In this document: piece by piece, positions 23,401-33,504 of the stretch
How positions within the stretch are numbered: the stretch's first letter is position 1
Layout of the letters: every line of letters starts with the position of its first letter
DNA from: Pelodera strongyloides
Taxonomy: Eukaryota; Nematoda; Chromadorea; Rhabditida; Rhabditidae
NCBI GenBank assembly: GCA_036852015.1
Contig: JAANDG010000005.1
Location: 1 to 64,000 of the forward strand
Direction of reading: 5' to 3'
Length of the DNA stretch: 64,000 nt
The notes under the pieces: model-generated
The model's input: the letters and a program-made list of their open reading frames with translations, nothing else
What the model was told of the DNA's origin: nothing
Database searches by the model: none
Translations under genes and position numbers: made by a program

Positions 23401-26400
23401 AATACGATCTTGAAATCAAAACCTTTGATGTACACAGCCCAACGTTGCAGTCTGTTGGCGCTTGTGACCGGGATGCCCTTTTTCGATCCAAAAATCGAAA
23501 CAAGCGGCTTGTGATCTGTTACGAGAGTAAACTTGCGTCCCATCAGGTACTTGTAGAACTTCTTCATGGCCCAGAAGATAGAAAGACCTTCTTTCTCAAT
23601 CTGACCATAGTTCTTTTCAGCTGGGAAGTAGAGTTCGTGATGCATGTTCAACTGCTTTTTGCGAACCGTCTTTCATTCGGTGTAGCAAAACCGCGCCTAG
23701 ACCATATTGAGATGCATCCGTCACGAGGATCAACTCCTTTTTCGGGTCATAGTGGGTGAGCAACATTGGCGAGGCTACAATCTTCTTGACCTGCTCAAAC
23801 GCATCTTGACACTCTTTACTCCAGTACCATTTGACATCTTTCTTCAACAGTTCGTCGAAAGGCACTCGGATCTTGTGCAATTCCTTTATGAACCTGCCGT
23901 AGTAATTGATCTTGCCGATGAACGAGCGTAACTGACTGACGTCGTTCGGTTCTGGCATCTCCAAGATTGGTCTAATCTTGGCCGGATCTGTTTCGCGACC
24001 TTCTGCGGAGATAATCATCCCGAGGTACCTTATCTCTCGCGCAGCAAAGGTGCACTTCTTCGAAGTTGACGTGGAAACCATACTCCGAAATGCGTTTCAT
24101 ACAGGCATTTAGGTTCCGATCGTGTTCCTGTCTTGTTCTTCCAGAAACGATCACGTCATCGAGGTACGCACAGCAACCGTCCAGTCCAGTGATCATTGCG
24201 TCCATGATCTGCTGGAAGATCCCTGGAGCGGTCTTGACACCGAAACACAGTCTGTTGTAACGGTACAAGCCTCGATGAGTATTGATAACGAGCAATTTCT
24301 TGGAGTCGTCCTCTAACTCGACTTGAAGGTAGGCGTCCTTGAAGTCAAGTGTACTGAAGACAGTTCCACCGTTCAGAGTTGTCATTATTTCTTCTGCGGA
24401 AGGAATCGGATGGGAGAAGTCTTCCAGAGCTTCATTCAGTCCTGTACTGAAGTCTGCGCAGACTCTCACACTTCCATTCGGCTTTTTCACGCACAGAATC
24501 GGAGCCGCCCACGGAGAGTACGTGACGCGCTCAATGACTCCAAGTTGCTCTAGTCGGTCCAGCTCAAGTTCCACGGTTTCTTTGAAGTGGAATGGTACCA
24601 TTCTCTTAGGTCGGAAAATTTCGTTTTCCCCTTTCTTGAGCTGCAGGCGTGCTTTGGTCTTCTTACAGAAACCAAGCCCGGTGGCGAAAACATCAGCGAA
24701 CTGCGTCTTGAGCGTAGCAACGTACGTCGCAGCAGATTCACTTTCATGAGATGTTTCGATAGAAGGTTTTCCGGAGACCCGATTGCATACAGCATCCATC
24801 ACAGATCTGAATGACGGGAACCGCTCTAACCAGTCCAGCCCTAGGAGGTTCATCCTAGCGGTGACGTGCACTATTCCGGTCAGATGCTCGTCCTGGTAAG
24901 AGGCGTTGCACTCGAATGAACCAATCAATTCGAGTTTCTCTCCATTCGCCGCGGTCGCGACTACACTTGGGGATTGCAAGTTTGGTCGACCCAGCGCTTC
25001 CATGTGGCTTCGGATATCAGTGTCAAATCCGAACCAGTGTCCAACTGAAGTCGCACCTTCTTTCCATTCATCAGATAGTGACGAATCTGCGGCCGACAGG
25101 TCGTGAAGACACTTCATGGACGTTTCGGTTTCGATTCTTGTTGTTGCCCTTTTTCTGCTGGCAAACAACGTGTAGTGTCCTCTTCTACCACACTGACAAG
25201 TAGCTCTTAGCTGGACAGGTCTGATGTCCGCTGTCTCTTCCACAGTACTTGCACTTCTGTTGTGTAGGTCTACGGTCTTATTCTTGTACTCGCGATGGGG
25301 GTTTGTTAACCTTGTTAACAATAGCAGGAGCATCGGAAGATCTATATCGTCTTTGTGCAAGTAGTAGCTGTCGAATTGCCTCCGCGACATCATCGAGGGT
25401 CATCGATGGGGTGCGATCCAGAGTCTTTACCAGCCATGCACGTAGTTCGATGTCTTCGTGACTACGCAGGCTATTCAGGTAATTCAGGACTCGGAATTGT
25501 GCATCTGTCAGTTCACTGAAAGCGAATTCATCACAAGCCTTATTGACAACACCAATGTGTGCCTTGTAATCGATTCCAAACTCTCGGGTCACGTGAAGAC
25601 ATTCGATACGCTTCCGGAACAAAGATTTCTTCGTCGTGAAGACAACCTTCATCTTTCCGATGAGTTCTTCAAACTTCATCTCAATTGGCTTCTTCGGCAG
25701 ACAGCGCAGCTTGAGGTTCTTTTCTTGCTGTTGGCCCAGCCGAGACAACAGAAATCGTATACGGTTGGTCTCCGGTACACAAGCAGCTTGCACCTCAATG
25801 AGATCCTGGTGGTCATGGTACCAATCGGTAAAACTAGCACCATCTTCCACGCTGAACTCAAACATGGGAACATTCTTGTACAGAACGTTTAGCATGCCTC
25901 TGGCTTCTGATGTGAGTGGTTCGGTCTCTCTTTATGTCTCTGTCGTTGCTACTGTCTGTAGCAGGTTCTGTTCAGTCTCTTCCAAACGCAAGAGACTTGC
26001 TACATCTTGACCTGCCTGAAGTGCCTCTGTCTTGAAGAGCATTCAGTAAGTCATGATCTCTTTCATTGAGACCCGTTCATCCTCGTCGTCATTTTCCAAA
26101 GTTCGCTCAATGTCAAAAATTGGCGATAACTTCGTTACGCTCACTGACAATACCCTGTCCGGTATGTCAGGATATGACTGCGAAATGAGGAATCTACAAC
26201 ACCGGGTCTTGGCCTCACTAATGAAACCGAACCAGTGGGTGAGAAAACCCAAAAGGCAAGCAACTTAATGACACTCAGGGTAATTGTACCCTTGCCAGAA
26301 AGCGCACCTCAAGTAGATGTTAGTTGAACTACCTGACCGAGTCGGACTATCCGCTGTCAGGGTGTAGCAAGTTCAAAAACAAAAAACGAGAGTTGACACT

Positions 26401-29400
26401 GGACCAGGATAGGCGGTTTCACACATTTCCGTAGAGATCCCAGTGAGTTGATACTGGACCAGATAGGCGGTTTCACACCTTTCCGTAGAGATCACAGTGA
26501 GGATGACGATAGTAGAGCACCAGAGAAGGGTAATTTCTGAACGCCAGTGTTATGTCTACAGAATCAACTGTAGCACAGAGCTGAGCACAATCAAGTTCAA
26601 TGGGCACCATGTAGATATAGAGTTTATTATACTCAATACAGAGGGCAATATATATGTACGACAACTCTCTAGTCGAGCGATCAAAACCAATCAGTTCAAG
26701 CCCTAGCTTGAATCTACATATACTATTAATATGCTAATTACTCATATGTTAATAGTCTTTAGACACCACGACTATTACTGAAACTAGTAACTGATAATAC
26801 GTTTCATAGTCATAAGCATTCTTAGGTATCCCTATACCTAACACTAACTAATTGTGAAAGACTAAGCATCAAAGAAATAAAAACATTCTACAGGCCCATG
26901 AACTTTCACATGTGTCGAAATTCCACTAGAGCGTAAATGAGGTAATCTAGAGCCACTTGATTCCCTTTCAACTATTTTTGAATACACCTGTTTCCCAGAG
27001 CGGTACAATAGCGGTACGAAGAGGGTTCTTAGCGGTAACGCGGGTACAAAGCACAAATCTTTCATAACTACAGGCGCTCAAGTACAGTGTCCCTAGGCAA
27101 TTAATTGAAGAACACCACCTCTCAAAGGGTACACTCATTTGTATGCCGGTGTCTTTTAATGGCGTTAATTTGGATATGACAAAAAGTGTGGAGAGAGAGA
27201 GGAGAAGAGCGAGAGAGAGAGGGATTCCCCCCGTAATTTGAATAATTGTCACTCACTCTAGCTACCTGAGGGTGAGGAAAGCACACTTGTCACATTAGCA
27301 ATTGTCAATCAAAGTTGTCAAGTGACAAAACTTCAAGGCAACCGCGCGATAATTGCCAATTAGCAAAGAGTGATGATTATGAATGTAATGATGAGCAACT
27401 CTACATAATATTGTTATTATTTTAATTCCAAAATGGCCATTATTTTTGGCTAGTGTATGAAATCAAAGTTTTTTAATATACGTATATTCATTGAGCCCAC
27501 ACGCAGGTTTTTTTAATTTATACTGGACAATTACATTCTTATTATTATATACAAATTGAGTTCCTTTCTGTGCCAGGAATTTTCAGGCAGGCATTTAACT
27601 AAGCATACAATACATGGGGGTGCCGTTGTCCAGTATAATTTCACAAACCACGTCTCATACCGCTTTATGCTAATTCAATAACCCCACCCCTAAATAATGC
27701 GGGCCACCTCGCTGGCCCACGTAATATCATCGCCAACCGTAGAAAATAAAGTGTTTGTGTGTGCGACCACTGCGACGCCGGCTCTCAGCGTAATTCTCGA
27801 CTTTTTATGTTGCAGATGCTAGAGCTATGCGGGCACAACTTTATGATTTCTTTGCCGGGGCCCACACTTTCTCAACACTAGTGACTCTGTGTATACGGGA
27901 AAAGACTAAAGAAACCTGTGGAGTGTTAGCGACGTTAGCGTAAGGTCCATAAGATAGGGTCCTTATGGGCTTCGGGTCTATCATCATTTCATAAGAAGTC
28001 AATTAATTGGAAGCAATCATAACGTCGAAGAGGCTTGAAGGAATGAAAAAAACTCGAAGATCAGAAATCTCAGAACAGGAGATTAGACCTAGTAGTAGCC
28101 TCACGACATAGGCGCATAGTGAGCATACCATTGGCCGTATACACGAACACCGGGAATATGCTCCCAGCCTCCCAGTGGGAGGTGAGAGAAAGAGAGGGAT
28201 CACACGAATCAGAGACACGCAGAGACAAATTCACCCAACCGGGGAGGCTTCCAGTGTTCGTGCATACGGCGACTGAATACCCACAGTACTTATAGTGCAT
28301 ATTATAAAGCATTCAACATTGCTCTATTTCTCATTTCCAACATTCTTAATCAGTTTACTACAACGTTTACGTACGTACCCTAACATAAACCAAGCATCAA
28401 CTAACTTTGCGTGCATTGTTTTGCCTTTGTGCCAAGGGAATCAAATATCTGTCAGCAAGCAATTCAGTCACTCAATTATTCAATGAAGCGCGCATACACG
28501 CAATCTCGCGCATCAATCACACTCGCTTCCAGGGCAATTAGCAATTAACGGTAATTAGGATAGGATATCATCGAGCGGATGGAACAGTGTTACTTGCATG
28601 GAAAAGCTAAATCAATGCATGACGTTGGAGAGAGAGAGAGAGAGGGAGAGATAGGAGAGTTAAGCAGATAGTAACTAAGTACCAGGACTAAGACGATAGT
28701 AACTAAGTACCAGGACAAATTCATTAATAATTACTGGTACCTAAGATCATGAGCTAGACCCAGTGTCCAAACCAAGATCAATATTCCAAACTAACTTCAT
28801 GGAGCAACCAGTTTTTTCAGCTCAAAAATCCCAAAACCTAAATCCCCCACCCCATACCGTAATCATAATCAAGAGTCACGTTTTGTTGTGCGCGCGGCAT
28901 CTGCGCGGCAAACTGCCAGCCTGGAAAGCCAAAATGACCGGACTGTGACAACCCCGGGACAGCCCTAAATTATAGCACTGCCACCCTCGCCATAGCACAT
29001 TTGATATAGAAAACTGACAAGTCTGGGTAATTCATTGACCATTAGAAACCATATGATTAGGAATAGGGGGAACCAAACCAACACACATGCGCGATTTTGC
29101 GAGCGCCCGAGATTTTGGGAAATATTCGAATTTCATAGTTTGTACACCCGCTCTTGTATGGTGGCACGATAACTTACCACAGCAATACCCGTAGTACAAA
29201 AGAGAAACTAAATGGCAGTTAGAGATTCAAGCGGTAAATACTTGAGATTCTTCTTTAACAATCAATAAATCGATAAACCCATAAAGTACGGTACCCTTCC
29301 TGTCCATATCCGGCAACTCCGTTTCAAAACCTATCATACCATTTTTCCCACGCATAATACAAAGCCCTGTTACGGCAACGAGATTAAGTGGGTTCCTAAG

Positions 29401-29776
29401 CAAACTCTCAACACGATTACGTGACGGATCATAACATCGTAATAACCTCTTAACTCTGCGCGGCGCACCGTTATACATCAAACCAACCGGTGGGTGAACC
29501 CAAAGTGCGCAAGCGCGTAAACTTTGCGCAACTCGGGAACAACTAAAGGGATTACCGAAATGTGTACGGGTGACTTACGCAACGCGGCTCCCGTAAATGG
29601 AGGGAAATAAAAACAAAGGATAGATTACACGCGTGCCGCTTTCGTTAAAGAGTTGTTACCGTCGCGCAATCGGTACGGGTATGATACTTGGGTAAGTAGA
29701 GGTATCATACGGTAGTTAGGGGTCCGGGTGCGGCTTAGGAGCTTACGTAATTTTCCATGGCAACTTTCTACGTGAC

Positions 29777-29809
<33 letters not shown>

Positions 29810-31572
29810 CTTGTCAAGCGAACTCCCAAACCCCAACCCAAAAAAAAAAACTTTCTATACGTTGCCTGATTTGATTCCCCACGGCCTACGCGTAACCATC
29901 ACAAACTAAGGGTTAAAGCGAACTGCCAGCTCCTTTGGAAAATTTGCATATGATAAGCAAATCCTATGTATCCTATGCTAATTTTGCGCGATCGTCCACG
30001 GCTATCGCGCAAAATTAGCATAGGATACATAGGATTTGCTTATCATTTTCCAGGAGCGTCAGTTCGCTTTGAAGCGACTCGCCCCTTTGGAAAATTTGCA
30101 TATTATAAGCAAATCCTATGTATCCTATGCTAATTTTGTACGATCGTCCACGGCAATCGTACAAAATTAGCATAGGATACATAGGATTTGCTTATCATAT
30201 GCAAATTTTCCAAAGAGGCTAACATTTCGCTTTAAGTCCCTTATTCCCTTAGTTTATACAATACGTATGCGCTCTTTGTCATAGCGCCTTTTGCTTACCG
30301 CAATGGCCCCAAAAGATGGATACTTGACTTCTCTGGAGAGCTACGGTTCTTTTTGTTCTCAACACTCAAGCGTAAACGCCGTGCGTAAGCTATCGTATTT
30401 CGCACCATAACTTCGAGAGAGAGAGAGAAGGAAAAGGGAGAGTCAGAAAAAGACCAGAAGCAAATTAATAAAATCGCCTCACAGAGCGGAAATGACTACC
30501 AACTCCTTTCGTAAAACTATATATAACCCAAATATCCTTCTAATAAACGCCTAGTGTTCCGTAAAGTACGCGGGTATTTCAAACAACAATGCTAAGGGTC
30601 CTTATAGCACCATTTAGTATTTGGGGTGGCGGGCGGCTTCGTGAGCGCGCTAAAGAAATCCTTTGTTTGCGATGCGAGCGCACCAGCACCTTTTCTCGCG
30701 CCAAAACCGCGCGCGAATTAGCATACGGCCGTGCACATGCCTCCACGCCGTAAATATCTACTACTCGTATTTGCATATTGGACAGAAAGTACAACAATTG
30801 CCGGAAAAAAAACGAAAAAGTACCGACATAACTCTATTACGACCAAAAGAAAATGGGTGGAACCCAGGAATGCGGTTTGAATCCGCAGAAGAAACTTTAG
30901 CGTACGGTAACACGGTGCGTAATAGGCTCTGTACGTGTCCTACATCTCCTACACGGCGTTTTCCAAACCCACAAGTTTCCAAAATTACATGTTCGCTAAG
31001 AACCCTAACACCCGTGAGTACTCTAGTGATGTTAAAATCACCCATACGCCGTATAAAATACAGTATCCGCAGATATATTACGCTGCAGCCTGGCAGGGTA
31101 TTAGATGTACACGGGCGTATATATGCGTATGTGTTTGATACACGATCAGAGAAGGCAAAGAGCGGGCCTGGGGACACCCCGGTTTACGAGCCCGCGTCGG
31201 GTCAAACACACATGGTATGGACCGGGCTACAGCCGGGGTAACAGCCGGGCTACGGACCTATGCAAGAATCGAGGGTCTAGAGCTAAGATTGCCAAGGTGG
31301 AAATTTTTTTCGATAGTAACTGTTTGGGAATAAAAAAGTAAGGATTGGCCAGAACGGATGGGGTTTTCACATCTAATTTACAAGTTTCTCGTTTGAATCC
31401 ACACACAAACCAGTTTGATTTTGTTTCTTTATGAGGAACTGGCAATTCACCAAAAAAACCTTCCCCGATGTTGATATATGGGAGTATAACAGGGAGTGTG
31501 CATAGATAAAAAAGATAAAGAGTTCATCTGCATACGATAACATCTCAAGGGGACCGCCGCAGTTAGGGAGTG

Positions 31573-31626
<54 letters not shown>

Positions 31627-33086
31627 GATATTGAAACCTGAACCATAGAGACAACCGAAACTATAGGAACACAAAAAAAGAATATAAACCAAAAAGCCCC
31701 CCCAGAAATAACAAAAACATGAGGAGATGTCCAACCTGGACACATGCCCTGGAAGACCATCAAAAGGAACTATCACTACACCACGGCTAAATAAACATAA
31801 TTAGATTAATTACCCAAGTTTGAGTATTTTATCCTGTCTGATGCGAAAGGTGAACGTTGACATAAAGATTGGGTTTACATCTGTCCAATCTCCAATCTGC
31901 TTTTTGCGGAGGCGTACTAAGCTCGAAGATCTACCATTCTAATGAATTGCTTAGTAATTGCTCACCTAACTCGGCCTAACAGGCCAGGCTCATGACAATT
32001 AACATATGCTCAATTTGCCTTTTGATGATTTCACAGTAATATTATACGGCATCAGCTCATATAGTCTTCCTTTTACCCTTATGATGGAAAGGAAACTATG
32101 TGGTGTTATTCAATACTAATAAATAATAATTAAAAGAATCGCTCTCAAAAAACCCGGCTCACCTAAACACTGCTGCTTCCTGGCCCGCTCAAAAGCCCAC
32201 AGCTCGCTCTCCTCCTCCTCTGTCAACTTTCCACAGTAGCGAGCGTCGGAATCTTGGGGTGGGAGTTGATACCTTAATAAGAATTATAATCAATAAATAT
32301 TAATAAATCAGCCATAATAAATAAAGAGGGAGCTTCTGTGAAGAATTCGAGTAAATTGGAAAAATTTGAAACTCGCCGTCTATTTGAATCTGAATCAGGA
32401 CCTATGCATAAACTATAAACAGTCATAAACTTTGTACCACTGTACTGAACCGGGAGTACATTCCCATGCGAGGGTGATTTCGCTTTGGGAATTTTCGGAA
32501 TTTCAATTTTCCAGTTTCAATTTCTACCTCAACTGTCGTTGTCTCCACTTCTCGCCCGGCGAGTTCACATACGGTACTTTATCATCAGGCAGACAGGCGA
32601 AATAGGAATGCACCTGAAGAAATTTGCTAAAATCTAGCAAAATTCTAAATGGGGCAGTTGATAACCCGAAACTGAAATTTTCAATACCTGTTTTCGGACA
32701 CTTTCATACCTGTTTCGGATTGAGAACGAGCTAGCGTATAGCTAAGTACCACAATGCAAAGTAATACAGTTGGGCTGTAACGTATTCTCACAAAACATCA
32801 TATAATTACCACGTTATGCTTTCCAAAGTCCTTTGCGCCCGGACACACTATTATAGGTCATACACAAAGTAACTTATAGTTTGTCTTGACACCGTACATG
32901 TCCGGTCTCAATCCGCTCGGGACCCATGCATACTCCTCATGTACGCATCCGGAATCGTCATCCGATGCGGAATGTCTTCCTCTACTGTGCACATCGGCTT
33001 CGATTCTAATTCGGGAGGCTGGCGATAGCGCTGAATCACAAGGAAACCCGGCGCGCAGCCCACGACGAGCGCGGCTCTCTTGGCTC
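10345..33086 (-). CDS. prickle-like: Prickle-type planar cell polarity protein (PET + 3 LIM), partial
   Basis: Exons in transcript order: 33086-32898, 32626-32528, 32272-32163, [gap], 17390-17335, 17134-17053, 16770-16711, 12736-12649, 12208-12078, 11722-11548, 11368-11266, 11019-10925, 10716-10569 and 10420-10345. Phases agree across each listed junction outside the gap. The PET domain is diagnostic: [32 protein letters not shown] and [16 protein letters not shown]1 has [18 protein letters not shown] and [17 protein letters not shown]2 has [18 protein letters not shown]3 has [10 protein letters not shown] and LYCGARGC. A proline-rich tract and an acidic [14 protein letters not shown] tail follow, as in Prickle. 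Prickle proteins act at the cell cortex in planar polarity. One short exon (PET-LIM1 linker and first zinc ligand) was not located between 17.4 and 32.1 kb. N-terminal exons upstream of 33086 are also missing. Confidence 0.85.
11145..11183 (+). repeat. (GA)n microsatellite
   Basis: Uninterrupted AG dinucleotides lie in a Prickle intron, followed by more purine-rich sequence to about 11245. Confidence 0.9.
16086..16252. mobile_element. Near-perfect hairpin MITE (TTTAAAGCG ends), copy 1
   Basis: The ends TTTAAAGCGATGCTAG and CTAGCAGTTCGCTTTAAA enclose two arms of about 75 bp: GGAAAATTTGCATATGAT leads to CCTATGCTAATTTTGTACGA, then the complement returns. Only a short loop near GCCGTGGATGATC separates them. 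Two further copies lie at 29913-30235. Confidence 0.75.
16640..16665 (-). repeat. Interstitial telomere-like repeat (TTAGGC)4
   Basis: The plus strand reads GCCTAA four times in tandem, so the minus strand is TTAGGC, the telomere unit of most nematodes. It lies inside an intron, well away from any chromosome end visible here. A short inverted block (GGCTAAAC) follows. Confidence 0.7.
17440..17478 (+). repeat. (GA)n microsatellite
   Basis: A pure AG run lies in the intron immediately 5' (transcript sense) of the LIM1 exon at 17390. Confidence 0.9.
18835..19095 (+). CDS. Small ORF with CxxC...CxxxC pair and basic run (uncertain)
   Basis: An 86-codon ATG frame contains [14 protein letters not shown] and then SLCSSRC, a spacing reminiscent of small treble-clef or TRASH/MYM-type zinc sites. 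A lysine-rich stretch (KKRKKRKK) and a hydrophobic end follow. It is antisense within the Prickle intron. No homologue is recalled, and cysteine pairs can arise by chance. Could be an exon of an unrelated gene or non-coding. Confidence 0.22.
   Translation: MDNNGEIEIEWRGLPSLCHNCEIPGQYIIVGKLRYRSLCSSRCYLTFPKKRKKRKKILIAVDLNIVFYRIWFFPLIVCYRLIAVFL
19788..20026 (+). repeat. Tandem duplication, two 120-bp units
   Basis: Units start with CCTACGCTAAACAGAAAGCT at 19788 and again at 19908. Both contain CAGCTTACACTCCCAGGTTA and CCCTTGGCAACAAAG. They differ by a few substitutions and small indels. Non-coding, intronic. Confidence 0.8.
20318..20850. mobile_element. Composite long inverted repeat containing AAAGCG-family MITE
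   Basis: The outer arms (about 20318-20480 and 20683-20850) are inverse complements. Examples are CGCATAGGCATAGCTGAAGT against ACTTCAACTATGCCTATGCG and TTTAAAGCGAAATACCGGCC against GGCCGGTATTTCGCTTTAAA. A complete MITE copy with the same ends (20552-20723) overlaps the right arm, so one element is nested beside or within a duplicated one. Confidence 0.65.
21468..21765 (-). repeat. 3' LTR of the gypsy element
   Basis: 298 bp with TG...CA ends. It differs from the 5' LTR by two single-base indels and one substitution that I could see near its start; the rest appears identical. Confidence 0.9.
21814..25393 (-). pseudogene. pol: Retrotransposon pol, frameshifted (PR-RT-RH-IN)
   Basis: Overlapping open segments lie at 25393-23972, 24081-23617, 23651-23346, 23503-22652 and 22935-21814. 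The protease active site [11 protein letters not shown] is present but in a different frame from the adjoining RT segment. RT shows [10 protein letters not shown]. RNase H has [14 protein letters not shown] and [10 protein letters not shown]. Integrase has an HX3H...CX2C finger (ending CANC), the first acidic region [17 protein letters not shown] and PQSNGQAER. At least four frame changes separate these blocks, so the copy as written is non-functional; sequencing indels cannot be excluded. Confidence 0.85.
25278..25895 (-). pseudogene. gag: Retrotransposon gag-like frame
   Basis: A 205-codon frame starting at 25895 resembles gag of K02A2.6/CsRn1-like gypsy elements ([26 protein letters not shown]). 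It stops at 25278. The same frame downstream of the stop still encodes a zinc-knuckle-like [13 protein letters not shown], so the stop looks secondary, and a frame change follows. Gag would form the particle and bind element RNA. Confidence 0.7.
26548..26843 (-). repeat. 5' LTR of the gypsy element
   Basis: 296 bp, followed on the right by the CTAAC target duplication. Near-identity to the other LTR indicates a recent insertion. Confidence 0.9.
28127..28275. mobile_element. MITE, GCCGTATGCACGAAC family, copy 2
   Basis: The ends GGCCGTATACACGAAC and GTTCGTGCATACGGC are inverted. The interior GCCTCCCAGTGGGAGG is a palindrome. Related to the 6305-6455 copy. Confidence 0.6.
29913..30235. mobile_element. 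Two tandem near-perfect hairpin MITEs
   Basis: Copy 1 spans 29913-30070 and copy 2 spans 30071-30235, head-to-tail with ends TTAAAGCG and CGCTTTAA and no spacer. Each is a palindrome of about 160 bp. The arms contain GGAAAATTTGCATATGATAA, CCTATGTATCC and GCTAATTTT, folding around CGATCGTCCACGG. Copy 1 has lost a few bases of one arm. No coding capacity. The ends suggest a TTAA-targeting transposase in trans. Confidence 0.8.
31578..31622 (+). repeat. (GA)n microsatellite
   Basis: About 45 bp of pure AG. Minus-strand frames across it are serine/leucine artefacts. Confidence 0.9.
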
Positions 33087-33445
33087 CTGAAATGCCTTCG
33101 CATAATTGGAAAAAATTGATAATTGAGAAGACTTTGCGTAAACATTATGGAAAATTCACACTTAAGGCTACAGTGTATTTATCAGTTTAGGATACGACAT
33201 TAGAGTGAGTTTTAACGTTGTGAGCTGAAAAAAAACTACAATAAAAAAACCCCATTAATTAGGAAATAAACCCTTCATCCTTATATCCTTCCCTGACCGG
33301 GCTACTAACCTTCTTACTCAGTCGCAAAGTGTCAAAAGTGACGTAACAATAACGGTAGCCCCGGCTGGTATGTCCGGCCCCATCATAGTAGCTGGCAGGG
33401 AAGATACTTATTATTTGGTCTTACTGGACGGAATCACCCGTTGAT

Positions 33446-33455
33446 AAAAAAAAAG

Positions 33456-33501
<46 letters not shown>
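33446..33501 (+). repeat. Poly(A) tract
   Basis: About 45 consecutive A bases, preceded by AAAAAAAAGAT, on the plus strand. It could be the tail of an old retroposed sequence, but no body was recognised upstream. Confidence 0.8.

Positions 33502-33504
<3 letters not shown>

Larger units (their letters stand above)
21468..26843 (-). mobile_element. Ty3/gypsy LTR retrotransposon in Prickle intron
   Basis: Two LTRs (21468-21765 and 26548-26843) begin TGTTA and end TAACA, flanked by a 5-bp target duplication CTAAC on both sides. The element runs on the minus strand, co-oriented with the Prickle gene. Pol order is protease, reverse transcriptase, RNase H, integrase, which defines Ty3/gypsy. A purine-rich tract AAGAACGGAGG abuts the 3' LTR (21766-21776). 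The putative primer site next to the 5' LTR starts CTGGCGTTCAG; the tRNA was not identified. The leader carries a 55-bp tandem duplication (about 26390-26498). Reading frames are broken in several places, so no intact pol is present. Confidence 0.93.
26844..32162. other. Prickle PET-LIM1 intron, left of the PET exons
   Basis: Contents: a MITE at 28127-28275, two tandem hairpin MITEs at 29913-30235, GA tracts near 27190, 28627, 29777 and 30415, and a long GA run at 31578-31622. The 30580-31240 stretch is less AT-rich and open on both strands (192 codons plus, 138 minus), but I recognise no domain. No confident exon. Confidence 0.4.

Noticed and set aside
24066..24749. Plus-strand frames over the retrotransposon
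   Set aside because: Antisense shadows of the minus-strand pol.
31447..31776. Minus-strand frames rich in SLSLSL across the GA tract
   Set aside because: They come from translating the GA/CT microsatellite; no conserved sequence outside it.
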